Of a stretch of DNA of 64,000 nucleotides, positions 35,419 to 43,767 are shown piece after piece. How positions within the stretch are numbered: position 1 is the stretch's first letter; each line of letters starts with the position of its first letter. The DNA comes from Ditibartonella choladocola. GTDB taxonomy: Bacteria; Pseudomonadota; Alphaproteobacteria; Rhizobiales; Rhizobiaceae. The DNA is taken from assembly GCF_002007565.1 (NCBI RefSeq), contig NZ_CP015625.1, positions 2,046,001 through 2,110,000 on the forward strand, given 5' to 3'. The notes below the pieces were generated by a model that was not told the DNA's origin, ran no database searches, and saw only the letters and a list, made by a program, of their open reading frames with translations. Both the position numbers and the translations under genes were made by a program.

Positions 35419-35556
35419 ATGCAAAAAATTCAAACAAAAGCAATGATAGGATGTGGTTTTCCCCTTTTTGCAACCCCTATTTGTGTTATGTGTTTTTTAT
35501 CTATTTTTCCAAGCTGCAGCAAAAATGAGGAAAGGAAAGACAAAACTGCGGTTTAG
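35419..35556 (+). CDS. Small Cys-rich hydrophobic peptide, 45 aa (cassette copy 2)
   Basis: Reads MQKIQTKAMIGCGFPLFATP, then ICVMCFLSIFPSCSKNEERKDKTAV. The first 25 residues match the peptide at 33160-33270 with conservative changes; the tail differs in frame and is longer and charged. It is divergent from the broken membrane protein by about 35 bases, exactly as in copy 1. Conserved presence and position in both cassettes is the reason to call it. Confidence 0.55.
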   Translation: MQKIQTKAMIGCGFPLFATPICVMCFLSIFPSCSKNEERKDKTAV

Positions 35557-36037
35557 TAAAAAAATGATGTAGAGGCGCTAAAAAAGACAAAGTGGAGATG
35601 AAACGAGCGATTTTTTTCGAGCGTTTTTTGAGTTTCATGGCTTTATTTTTTCCTGTCTCGATTTCAATTTGAATAAGTATGTAGTTGCAGGCGAAAAGCT
35701 TGAAAGGTGGAGGTAAAAACCGCGCCAGTTTTTACAAAAATAATTTTTAAATTTTTCGATAATTTTTTTCTTGCAAAAATGTGTCACTAAATATTAACTG
35801 ACAAATACGGCACAACAAGAATTGTAGCTATCGTTTAGTTGACGTTTATAAATATAAAAAACGTTTTATGATTTTTATTATATTTTAATTATTTGATTCT
35901 TTGTCGAATTTGTTATCATTTTAAAACGATATTATTTGAAATACGGAATTTTTTCATGAATATTGCAATTAATTGTTCATAGCGGTTTTGAATGTTTTTA
36001 AAAAATCCGGATGAAATAGTTTGAGCCGCAAAAATGT
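35557..36037. other. AT-rich spacer
   Basis: No gene. The first half resembles 33400-33480 behind the other peptide; the rest is very AT-rich up to the terminase-adjacent gene. Confidence 0.5.
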
Positions 36038-36937
36038 GTGGCAGATGCTTTCAAGCCCATGGCGCATTTGATAGAAAAAATTTCAGCCAAAAAAAGGAAA
36101 AGGGACGTGGTCGGAACCAAAAAGCTAACACCCCCTGAAACAGCAAAATCCGTGAAAAAAACCGTCGTTAAAAAAGTGCACCAACAAAAAAGAGCCGCAC
36201 CTTTAACGGAAAAAATTGAAAAAGAAACTGTGCAGGATAGTGATGGTTTCGAGGAAAAGGCAGCACGTTCGAGAGTGACGCGTGAAAAGGAAATTGAGCG
36301 GCAAGTGCTTGGCAATGAGGGGATGGCCGCTCGTTCAAGCGTAGAGTTCAAAAAAGAAACGCTGGAAAATGTGCTTGAATCCAAGGAAAAGGCAGCACGT
36401 TCGAGAGTGAAGCGTGAAAAGGAAGTTTTGCAGCAAGTGCTTGGCAACGATAAGCTAACTGCGCATTCAAGCGGAGCAGTTGAAACAAAAACCGTGCAGG
36501 ATGAGGATGATGCCAAGGGAAAATTGCCGCTAGAGAGTAATGCAGTTTTGAAAACAAAGCCGACTGAAAAAAGTTTGACAAAGGAGGCCGCGCAAAAAAA
36601 GCGGGAAGCCGTGGGAGAAAAGAAAGCTTCCGGAATTTTAAAAGAGGCTATTTTAAAAGCTGCAATAAAAGCCGGTAACCAATTGGGAGAAGATGGGCTT
36701 GTTTCCTATCTTGAAGCACAGGCTTTAAAAAATGCTTCTTCCTTTTTGACGCTACTCGGCAAAGTATTGCCTGCCGAACTTAATTCAGAAGGACAAGAAT
36801 TAAAAACCGTAACAAAAATCGAACTGGTTGCTCTATCTCCGTCACCGAAAGATTTGACAGTTGCAAAATCACCGACCGGAAAAAAGCGCATGACTTCTAA
36901 AAAGCACATTGCCGGAAATCAAAAAAAAGAGAGCTGA
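36038..36937 (+). CDS. Terminase-adjacent phage protein, small-terminase candidate, with internal repeats
   Basis: 299 residues. The C-terminal part (ILKEAILKAAIKAGNQLGEDGLVSYLEAQALKNASSFLTLLGKVLP) resembles a module commonly encoded beside the large terminase in alphaproteobacterial phages and is the best small-terminase candidate here. Residues 65-160 hold two imperfect ~43-residue repeats around KAARSRV(T/K)REKE and QVLGN. The start is a GTG at 36038, and no good SD site is seen. An out-of-frame ATG at 36034 reads a KGRGRNQK-type stretch reminiscent of phage DNA-binding N-termini, so an ancestral frameshift near 36130 is possible. It is separated from the large terminase by a later-inserted cassette. 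Confidence 0.55.
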   Translation: MADAFKPMAHLIEKISAKKRKRDVVGTKKLTPPETAKSVKKTVVKKVHQQKRAAPLTEKIEKETVQDSDGFEEKAARSRVTREKEIERQVLGNEGMAARSSVEFKKETLENVLESKEKAARSRVKREKEVLQQVLGNDKLTAHSSGAVETKTVQDEDDAKGKLPLESNAVLKTKPTEKSLTKEAAQKKREAVGEKKASGILKEAILKAAIKAGNQLGEDGLVSYLEAQALKNASSFLTLLGKVLPAELNSEGQELKTVTKIELVALSPSPKDLTVAKSPTGKKRMTSKKHIAGNQKKES

Positions 36938-37168
36938 GAGAAGTTATTTTGATGATAATCATTTGCTAATAAATTAATTTGCCTTAAAAACATTGAAAAA
37001 ATTTCGCATTAGAGCTTGGCTAGAGATTAACAAATTGTTAACAAGATTATTGTTAATGAGGGCTTAACCAAAAGCAGATAATGATATATGGTGTTAACAG
37101 AGTACCATTGACAATTGTAATTTGATTAGTATCTACAAAAATCAATTGGCTTATGAGTGGAGGTCGAT

Positions 37169-37642
37169 ATGCACGATAGCACAGTTGTCGCCAATTGCTT
37201 CCTGAAATTAGCTAAGGACAAGAATGATACTTTAACACCCATGCAACTGTTAAAGTTGGTGTACATCGCACATGGTTGGATGCTTGGATTATACGGTCGA
37301 CCATTGATTAAAGACGAGATTCAGGCTTGGCAATACGGCCCCGTCATTCCGAATCTCTATAATAAGATCAGGCGTTACAAAAGTAATCCCGTTACAGATT
37401 ATATAGATCACGGATTAAACAATGATCGCGCTGATGATCAATTAGATTATGACGAAAACGACATTGTTAATCAGGTGTATCAGATATATGGACACTTATC
37501 GGGGCCTTATCTTTCGCGGTTAACGCATCAACCAGGCTCTCCATGGGAAGTGACATATAAGCCAGGTGTATTCGGTGCTGTTATATCAAATGATGTCATA
37601 GAAGACCATTACCAACGGCGAGCAAGCTCCAAACAAGGTTAA
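37169..37642 (+). CDS. Panacea-domain (DUF4065, SocA/GepA-like) protein, probable antitoxin
   Basis: 157 residues spanning a whole Panacea domain: ANCFLKLAKDKNDTLTPMQLLKLVYIAHGWMLGLYGRPLIKDEIQAWQYGPVIPNLYNKIRRY. These are the hallmark TPMQLLKLVYIAHG and (E)AWQYGPVxPxLY motifs. Panacea proteins act as antitoxins (PanA) for many unrelated toxins, and as the SocA proteolytic adaptor in Caulobacter. The ATG at 37169 has GGAGG (37159-37163) five bases upstream. Four bases downstream starts a small two-TM protein, the expected toxin position. The pair is AT-rich and sits between the terminase-adjacent gene and terL, so it is an inserted accessory unit. Confidence 0.88.
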   Translation: MHDSTVVANCFLKLAKDKNDTLTPMQLLKLVYIAHGWMLGLYGRPLIKDEIQAWQYGPVIPNLYNKIRRYKSNPVTDYIDHGLNNDRADDQLDYDENDIVNQVYQIYGHLSGPYLSRLTHQPGSPWEVTYKPGVFGAVISNDVIEDHYQRRASSKQG

Positions 37643-37646
37643 ATAA

Positions 37647-38042
37647 ATGGGGGCGGAGGACGAAATTAAAGGTGCCAATAAAAAAGTTCCGCCCCTGCGG
37701 GAACCTGATGTTGTTGACGACGCGGATTCGCTTAAGGAAGCAGCTGAGCTTTCAAGTGGACTTTCTTCGACGGAACTAGAAAAACAAGCTAACGAAAAGA
37801 AGTTCAAGCGACGAGAACGATTTAAAGATCACTTCGAATGTAGCCTCTTATTTTTTTTATGGGGGATTACCACCTTAATTGCAGTTACAACATTAATCTG
37901 GACATTTCATTTGATCGCTCCTGTTAGTTGGTGTTGGTTAAATAAAGAAGGTATTGAACGTCTTCAAACGATTCTTTTTAGCGGTGTTGGCGGTGTTTTA
38001 TATACAATTTTTTCCAAAAATATAAAAAATCGGATAGATTAG
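37647..38042 (+). CDS. Two-TM membrane protein, probable Panacea-partner toxin
   Basis: 131 residues. A charged N-terminal 70 residues is followed by a long helix (CSLLFFLWGITTLIAVTTLIWTFHLI), the segment APVSWCWLNKEGIERLQTILFSG, and a second helix ending in VGGVLYTIFSKNIKNR. This (L/A)P(E/V)SW-x-WL then QTILFSG pattern is one I associate with membrane proteins encoded beside Panacea proteins. Membrane-acting toxins are among the effectors known in PanAT systems. It follows the Panacea gene with a 4-base gap. The toxin role is inferred from order and architecture. Confidence 0.7.
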   Translation: MGAEDEIKGANKKVPPLREPDVVDDADSLKEAAELSSGLSSTELEKQANEKKFKRRERFKDHFECSLLFFLWGITTLIAVTTLIWTFHLIAPVSWCWLNKEGIERLQTILFSGVGGVLYTIFSKNIKNRID

Positions 38043-38191
38043 TTGTTCTTTATTTGAATTTTATTTTTATTTATTATTAATAATAGTTTTTATGCATATT
38101 AGAAAATTTATTTAAAAAATATTTTTATTTTTAACATTATTAATATTATTTACAATTTTATTTCTTCTTATACCCGATTTTGTGGTGTTTC

Positions 38192-39517
38192 ATGACAACA
38201 GAAAAAATAGAATTGCCGGAAAAGCTCATTACCCTTTTCGATGGGCCTGCCGATGTCAGGGCGGCCTATGGCGGGCGCGGTTCCGGAAAAACCCGTTCCT
38301 TTGCCACAATGAGCGCAGTGGTGGGCTATTGTTTGGGAAAAAGAGGGATTCGCGGCATTATTCTTTGTGCCCGCCAGTTCCAGAATTCACTGGCCGACAG
38401 CTCACTTGAAGAAATCAAAAGGGCTATTGCCGATTATCCGTTTTTACAAAATTATTATACCATTGGTGAAACCTATATACGCTCGAAAGACGGGCGCATT
38501 ACTTATGCCTTTTCCGGTCTTGACCGGAATATTGCCAGTATCAAGTCGAAGGGGCGGCTGCTTCTCTGTTGGGTGGATGAAGCCGAACCTGTGACCTCCC
38601 ACGCATGGAACACATTGATACCGACTTTGCGTGAAGAAGGTGACGGTTGGAACACAGAACTCTGGGTAACATGGAACCCGCTCAGAAAAGAGGCAGCCGT
38701 TGAAAAGCGTTTTCGCGACAGTAAAAATGTGCGTATCAAATCTGTTCAACTGAATTGGCGTGATAATCCGAGATTTCCCGATCTGTTAAACCGCGCCCGC
38801 CTTGATGATTTGAAGAACCGGCCGGAAAGTTATGACCATATATGGGAGGGTGGATTTCTTGCCCAGATGGAGGGAGCCTATTTTGCAACCGGTCTTGCAA
38901 TTGCCAAAGAAGAAGGGCGCATTTCCAACGTTCCGGCCGACCCTTTAATGACATTTCAGGCTTTTTTCGACATTGGGGGAACAGGTGCCAGAGCCGATGC
39001 AACCGCTATCTGGATTGCGCAATTTATCGGAAAAGAAATCCGCGTTCTTGATTATTATGAAGCGCAAGGGCAGCCTTTGAGTGCCCATATCAACTGGTTG
39101 CGCGAAAAAGGTTACGAACAGGCAAGAATTACATTGCCGCATGATGGCGCAACCAAAGATCGCGTGCGGGATGTGAGTTTTGAAAGTGCGCTTCAACAAG
39201 CCGGTTTCGAGGTGGACATTATTCCCAATCAGGGAAAAGGAGCAGCACGCGCCCGCATTGAAGCGGCAAGACGGCTTTTCCCCTCTATCTGGTTTAATGA
39301 AAAAACCACAGAAGCAGGACGCGATGCTTTGGGTTGGTATCACGAAAAGCGTGATGACAAACGCGATATAGGACTGGGGCCGGAACATGACTGGGCAAGC
39401 CACGGGGCTGATGCTTTCGGCCTGATGTGTATAGCCTATGAAGCACCAAAAATTTCTAAAAACCGGCAGCGCAATTCTCTTAGACATGATTTCAATACGT
39501 CATGGATGGCGGGATAA
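38192..39517 (+). CDS. Phage large terminase subunit (PBSX/TerL type)
   Basis: Packaging motor of 441 residues. ATPase domain: Walker A YGGRGSGKTRSF at about 25-36, Walker B LLLCWVDEAEP, and coupling motif LWVTWNP. The RNase H-like nuclease domain has its acidic residues in FFDIGGTGARADATAIW, LPHDGATKDR and SHGADAFGLM. All key residues are kept. The ATG at 38192 is taken; an upstream GTG at 38180 adds four residues. A good small-terminase neighbour is lacking unless the 36038 gene plays that part. Confidence 0.95.
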   Translation: MTTEKIELPEKLITLFDGPADVRAAYGGRGSGKTRSFATMSAVVGYCLGKRGIRGIILCARQFQNSLADSSLEEIKRAIADYPFLQNYYTIGETYIRSKDGRITYAFSGLDRNIASIKSKGRLLLCWVDEAEPVTSHAWNTLIPTLREEGDGWNTELWVTWNPLRKEAAVEKRFRDSKNVRIKSVQLNWRDNPRFPDLLNRARLDDLKNRPESYDHIWEGGFLAQMEGAYFATGLAIAKEEGRISNVPADPLMTFQAFFDIGGTGARADATAIWIAQFIGKEIRVLDYYEAQGQPLSAHINWLREKGYEQARITLPHDGATKDRVRDVSFESALQQAGFEVDIIPNQGKGAARARIEAARRLFPSIWFNEKTTEAGRDALGWYHEKRDDKRDIGLGPEHDWASHGADAFGLMCIAYEAPKISKNRQRNSLRHDFNTSWMAG

Positions 39518-40164
39518 CAAAAAGCAAAATTGTCGACTGTTGAACCAATATTCAAGTGAAAGAACCGCGCTTGTCCAAATTATAGCGGATAGCAATTGCG
39601 TTTTGCTTTTCTTTCAAAGCTTGAAAGCGATGTTTCAAAAATAAAAGAAGCTGCCAAGGGTGCGGCACAATATGCGAAACCGGAGACTTTCTTGGACAAG
39701 AGCTTCCAAAATGGGCAAAAGAGCAAGAACAACCGGTGGCAAAGCTGCAACAAGCTTTATGCGCGGCAGGCTTGAACTTGGCAGCGTTCGTAATGTGCGC
39801 GATGTTTGCATTGTTTGCGGCACGGGAAATGTTCGGAATATTTTCGATGTTTGCGGGACGCGTAATATTGGCAGCGTTCGCGGCATGAGTGATATTCGCT
39901 GTGTTTACAGGCTTTCCACAAGGTGCACTATTCGGGACAATAGAACCGGATGCGCAACTTGTCAGCTTTTGTTTTTCCGGCAATGGCCTTTGCTTTATGG
40001 GACCTGACCTTCTTGTTTCTTTATGACGGTTGCCTTGTGCTTGCCCGCCTGCCCGCTTGCGCGTTTTGCTTTTGTTTTTTTCGGGCTTCTTGGCTTTTTC
40101 AGAATTGAACTTTCGAGTTGTGCGGGCGGCTCTAACCAATTTTAACCAATAATTTTACGGGCTG
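39518..40164. other. Spacer between terminase and portal with a 9-bp periodic array
   Basis: Open frames exist on both strands, but none looks like a protein with a fold. The main structure is the array at 39786-39902. Around it the plus and minus readings are both low-complexity, so I treat this as non-coding or a decayed gene. Confidence 0.5.
39786..39902. repeat. Degenerate 9-bp periodic array, 13 units
   Basis: Consecutive 9-mers such as GTTCGTAAT, GTGCGCGAT, GTTTGCATT, GTTTGCGGC, GTTCGGAAT and ATTTTCGAT follow (G/A)TT(C/T)G-N3-(T/C). A 36-bp higher-order unit (four 9-mers) is repeated at 39795-39830 and 39831-39866. Confidence 0.75.
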
Positions 40165-42261
40165 ATGATGATACTAGAAAACGAGACTTTAGAACATGGT
40201 TCTTCCACGCAGTTTGACAGTGCAAAAAGAGATATTCTTTTCCAGTCATTGCTGAAGCTTTTCCGGCAGGATATGGCGCATGTTGCCGAATGGCGCAAAA
40301 ATGCCCGCGAAGACTATGCCTTTTATAATGGCGAACAGTGGGAAGCCCAAGACAAGGCGGCGCTTTTCGAGCAAAAACGCCCTGTCATGACGTTCAACCG
40401 CATTGCGCCGCTTGTCAATGCCGTTATCGGCTCGGAGCGCAACAATAAACGCGAAGTGCAATTCATACCGCGTGAAATCGGAGATGCGAGAGCCAATGAA
40501 ATATTGACGGGTGCGGCGGAATGGTTTCGCGATCAGGCGGAAGCGGAATATGAGGATTCGGAAGCTTTTACCGATACCGTCATTTGTGGCATGGGGTGGA
40601 CAGATACACGCCTTGACTTTGACGATGATGAAACGGGTAAACCGGTTGTTTGCCGCCTTGACCCGTTAAAAATGGTGTGGGATGCCTCGGCGGTGAAAGC
40701 CAATCTGGTGGATGCGGAGCGCCTCTGGTATATTGACGAAAAGCCGCTTGCCGAAGCGCGCCGCATGTTTCCCGATATTGACCCGTCATTGCTTGATGCG
40801 CGTTGGGCAAAAAATGGTGTTTTTGACAGTGACACACCTCTTTCCCATGTAAATTCCGACACATTTTATGGTGAAGACCGGACGGGTGTTTCGGAGAGGC
40901 AAGGCTTGGGGCTTTCTTCCGCTTCCAGCTCTCTGGTGACGCTTGTCGAATGCCGTTGGTTCGAGCGCGAGGCTTTTTACAAGGTTTTTGACCCGCTGAC
41001 GGGTGAAACACAGGATTATTCGCTTCGCGACTATGAAGAGAAAAAGAAAATTTCGCCGGAAATACAATCGGTAAGGCTTACAAGAAAGATTGTGAAAAGG
41101 GCTTTTCTGGGCGAGGTTTTGCTTGCCGAACCCGATCAACCGATGGTGCCGAACGGACAACTTGGTTGGGAATGCATTACCGGCTATTTCGACAAGATGA
41201 AAAAGCATTATTATGGCATTGTGCGCCCCACAAAAGACCCGCAGCGCTGGGCGAATAAATTTTTCAGCCAGGTGATGTATCTTTTAAACAGCCAATCAAA
41301 GGGCGGCATTCTTGCCGAACGCGGTGCTTTTGATGATGACAGGCAGGCAGAAGAAAGCTGGGCGCGCGCCGATGCCATTACCTGGACAAAACAGAATGCG
41401 CTAGCCGGACAAAATGCCCGCATTCAACCCAAACCAGTGGCACAATTTCCTGTTGGTTTTTTCCAGCTTTTCAATGAAGCCAAAGAAGCAATTTCCGATG
41501 TAACGGGCTTATCTTCCGAATTCATCGGCACGCGAGAAGTAAACCAGCCCGGTGTTCTGGAAAGCCAGCGCCGGCAATCTTCTTTGAATTTGCTGGCCTC
41601 GCTTTTTGATGCGCTGCGCCGTTATCGGAAAAGACAGGGGCAAATTATGCTTTATCTCATACAGAACTATCTTTCCGATGGAAGGCTTATCCGCATTGTG
41701 GGGGATGACAACAAGAAATATGTGCCTTTGACACATGAAGCGGTCGCCAATCGCCAATATGACATTATTGTTGATGATGCACCGACAAGCCCCAATGAAA
41801 AAGAACGGACATTTGCGATTATTCAACAGATGTTGCCGATGTTGAAAGATTATCTCACACCGGAAATCGGACTGGAAATTCTGCGCTATTCGCCGCTTCC
41901 CGCCTCGCTTGTTGAAAAATGGACAGCCAAGGCACAAGAAGCGGCTCAACAAAAAGCAGAACAGGAAATGGCCAGAGAACAGATGGCCAGAGAACAGATG
42001 ACGAGCCAAGAAGCGGCAATGGAAAGAAATGCCGTGCCGGAACAGTATACGCGACAACAGGCGGAGCAATTGAAGTTGCAAGCTCTGGCAAACGAGCTTG
42101 ATATGAAAGCAAAAGCCCGTGAACTCGACCTTAATGCCAAAGCAGCCGATCTTTTTTTAAAAAATCAGAAAACACGGCTTGAGACCGAAACAGCCAAAAA
42201 CCGCGCACTCATTGAACAATTGAAAATTGAACAATCGCAAACGGGGCGAGCCAATTCCTGA
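40165..42261 (+). CDS. Phage portal protein, P22-gp1 type
   Basis: 698 residues, the size of the large P22-like portals. Typical opening: WRKNAREDYAFYNGEQWEAQDKAALFEQKRPVMTFNRIAPLVNAVIGSERNNKREVQFIPRE. It forms the dodecameric DNA gate and connects terminase and tail. The C-terminal ~130 residues are a long Gln/Glu/Ala-rich coiled coil (barrel-like extension), including a 15-bp in-frame duplication encoding MAREQ twice (41968-41997). The start is the first of two adjacent ATGs. It is followed by the scaffold and capsid genes in standard order. Confidence 0.92.
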   Translation: MMILENETLEHGSSTQFDSAKRDILFQSLLKLFRQDMAHVAEWRKNAREDYAFYNGEQWEAQDKAALFEQKRPVMTFNRIAPLVNAVIGSERNNKREVQFIPREIGDARANEILTGAAEWFRDQAEAEYEDSEAFTDTVICGMGWTDTRLDFDDDETGKPVVCRLDPLKMVWDASAVKANLVDAERLWYIDEKPLAEARRMFPDIDPSLLDARWAKNGVFDSDTPLSHVNSDTFYGEDRTGVSERQGLGLSSASSSLVTLVECRWFEREAFYKVFDPLTGETQDYSLRDYEEKKKISPEIQSVRLTRKIVKRAFLGEVLLAEPDQPMVPNGQLGWECITGYFDKMKKHYYGIVRPTKDPQRWANKFFSQVMYLLNSQSKGGILAERGAFDDDRQAEESWARADAITWTKQNALAGQNARIQPKPVAQFPVGFFQLFNEAKEAISDVTGLSSEFIGTREVNQPGVLESQRRQSSLNLLASLFDALRRYRKRQGQIMLYLIQNYLSDGRLIRIVGDDNKKYVPLTHEAVANRQYDIIVDDAPTSPNEKERTFAIIQQMLPMLKDYLTPEIGLEILRYSPLPASLVEKWTAKAQEAAQQKAEQEMAREQMAREQMTSQEAAMERNAVPEQYTRQQAEQLKLQALANELDMKAKARELDLNAKAADLFLKNQKTRLETETAKNRALIEQLKIEQSQTGRANS
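41968..42012 (+). repeat. 15-bp in-frame repeat in the portal gene
   Basis: ATGGCCAGAGAACAG occurs twice in a row (41968-41997), followed by a diverged third unit ATGACGAGCCAAGAA. It lengthens the C-terminal coiled coil by whole codons. Confidence 0.85.
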
Positions 42262-42457
42262 AACAGGCTACTCACAAAGCTTGGACGGAATGGATTTTTT
42301 AAATTTGGCAAAGCGGCATTTCAGATTGTCGCTGATTTTCAACTCCCGCAATCGCAACTTTTGTCTTTCTTGCCGGATGAACCGGCTTCGCCTCAAGCAT
42401 CGGCGTTTTGATGCTCTGCTGCCCGTTTTTTAAAGGGCATGTTTAAAGGATAAATTT

Positions 42458-43456
42458 ATGGATATTGCACCCGAATTTTCACCGGAAGAACAGGATGTTC
42501 TTGGCCACCAAAATACCGACAATAACGGATTTGATGATGAGACCGCTTTACCGGAAAATTTTTCCGACAGTAATACTATGACCGAACCTTCCGAAAGTCA
42601 GGAAGAAAAACAAGAAAAACCGGTAGCGGAAGAAGAAGACGAAAGAACCGCAAAAGCGCGAAATCATATGGTTCCCCATGGTGCACTTCACGCCGAAAGG
42701 GAAGAACGCAAAAAAGCGCAAGCCGAGGCGGCGGAGGCAAAAGCCAAACTTGCCCGCATTGAAGAACGTTTCAAAATTGCACGTGAATTCACAGAAAATC
42801 ATGCCGGAAGCGAGAGCTTCTCACCGTTAAAACAGCCGCAACCAGAAGCGCCTGACCCGGAAAAAGATTTTGTCGGCTATGTCAAATGGATTGGCACTAA
42901 ATTGCAAAACGAGGAAGCCGAAAGACAAAAGAGAGAAGCCGAAGAGCGGCAATTTATTGAAACCGCGAGAGAACAGGAAGTGGTGAAGGATTATTTTGCC
43001 ACTTCTGTAACCGCACTCAAAGCCGAACTGCCGGATTTCGACGAGGCGGCCGATTTTCTTTATGAAGCACGGGTGAACCAGTTGAAGGCGCTCGCCGATG
43101 CCTATCCTGCTTTTAAAAATGCCGATGCGATCAATGCGCAGATTGGCAACGAGCTTGCAGCCATTGTCAAAGGTGCTTTGGAAAGCGGCACAAATCCCGC
43201 GCAAACAATTTATAATTATGCAAGAAATATCGGCTTCAAGGCGAAATCCGCAACAGGATCTATGGCGGAGGGTGACATTGCCGCAATGCGTGCCAAAAAA
43301 AACGCCGCACGCACGCTCACCGCATCAAACGGGCGCGCTATTGCCGACCCGGTGAGTCTTGAAGCCATAGATGCCATGAGCGACCGGCAATTTGCCGAGT
43401 GGATTTCCAATCCGAGAAATGAAAGAGCCTTCAACATTCTGATGAAGGGGGAATAA
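42458..43456 (+). CDS. Phage scaffolding protein
   Basis: 332 residues, highly charged and helical, with a coiled-coil centre (LHAEREERKKAQAEAAEAKAKLARIEER) and a second one near residues 150-180. The C-terminus ends SDRQFAEWISNPRNERAFNILMKGE, a basic helical tail as used to bind capsid protein. It lies exactly between portal and major capsid genes. No protease gene accompanies it, which fits a P22-like procapsid in which scaffold is released without cleavage. Confidence 0.8.
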   Translation: MDIAPEFSPEEQDVLGHQNTDNNGFDDETALPENFSDSNTMTEPSESQEEKQEKPVAEEEDERTAKARNHMVPHGALHAEREERKKAQAEAAEAKAKLARIEERFKIAREFTENHAGSESFSPLKQPQPEAPDPEKDFVGYVKWIGTKLQNEEAERQKREAEERQFIETAREQEVVKDYFATSVTALKAELPDFDEAADFLYEARVNQLKALADAYPAFKNADAINAQIGNELAAIVKGALESGTNPAQTIYNYARNIGFKAKSATGSMAEGDIAAMRAKKNAARTLTASNGRAIADPVSLEAIDAMSDRQFAEWISNPRNERAFNILMKGE

Positions 43457-43767
43457 GGCTTTTAGCAAAATAAGTTTTTTATAGGGAGCCTGTTTTTTAA
43501 AGCCTGATTTGAGACACGAAGCTTCAAAAGCTTGTGCTTTAAAAAACACCGCCCGCAAAAAGATGGGGCTTGCAAAACTTCAGGCTTTCAAAGCCTTGAG
43601 GCAAGCTTGTGCGGGTTTGTTTTAAAACTTTCAACTTTTTCTTTTGCGGATTTTCGTTTGAAATGGACGTTATCATTTTCACCCACCGGAGGTTTTCCGG
43701 TTTCGTTGGTTCGCTCGCGTTAAAGCGACAAAATGCTTGAAAATCAATTGAATTTTAGGAGGCCATA
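43457..43767. other. Spacer before the capsid gene
   Basis: A dyad ACCGGA-GGTTT-TCCGGT lies at 43685-43702, followed by GGAGG five bases before the capsid start. No gene. It probably carries the strong capsid promoter or an mRNA processing hairpin. Confidence 0.5.

Noticed and set aside
39552..40139. A 195-codon minus-strand frame with Asn/Ala-rich repeats between terminase and portal
   Set aside because: Its apparent content is the reverse reading of a 9-bp DNA periodicity; no start signal, and opposite to all neighbouring genes.
42227..42433. 68-codon frame across the portal-scaffold junction
   Set aside because: It starts inside the portal gene in another frame and has no protein-like pattern.
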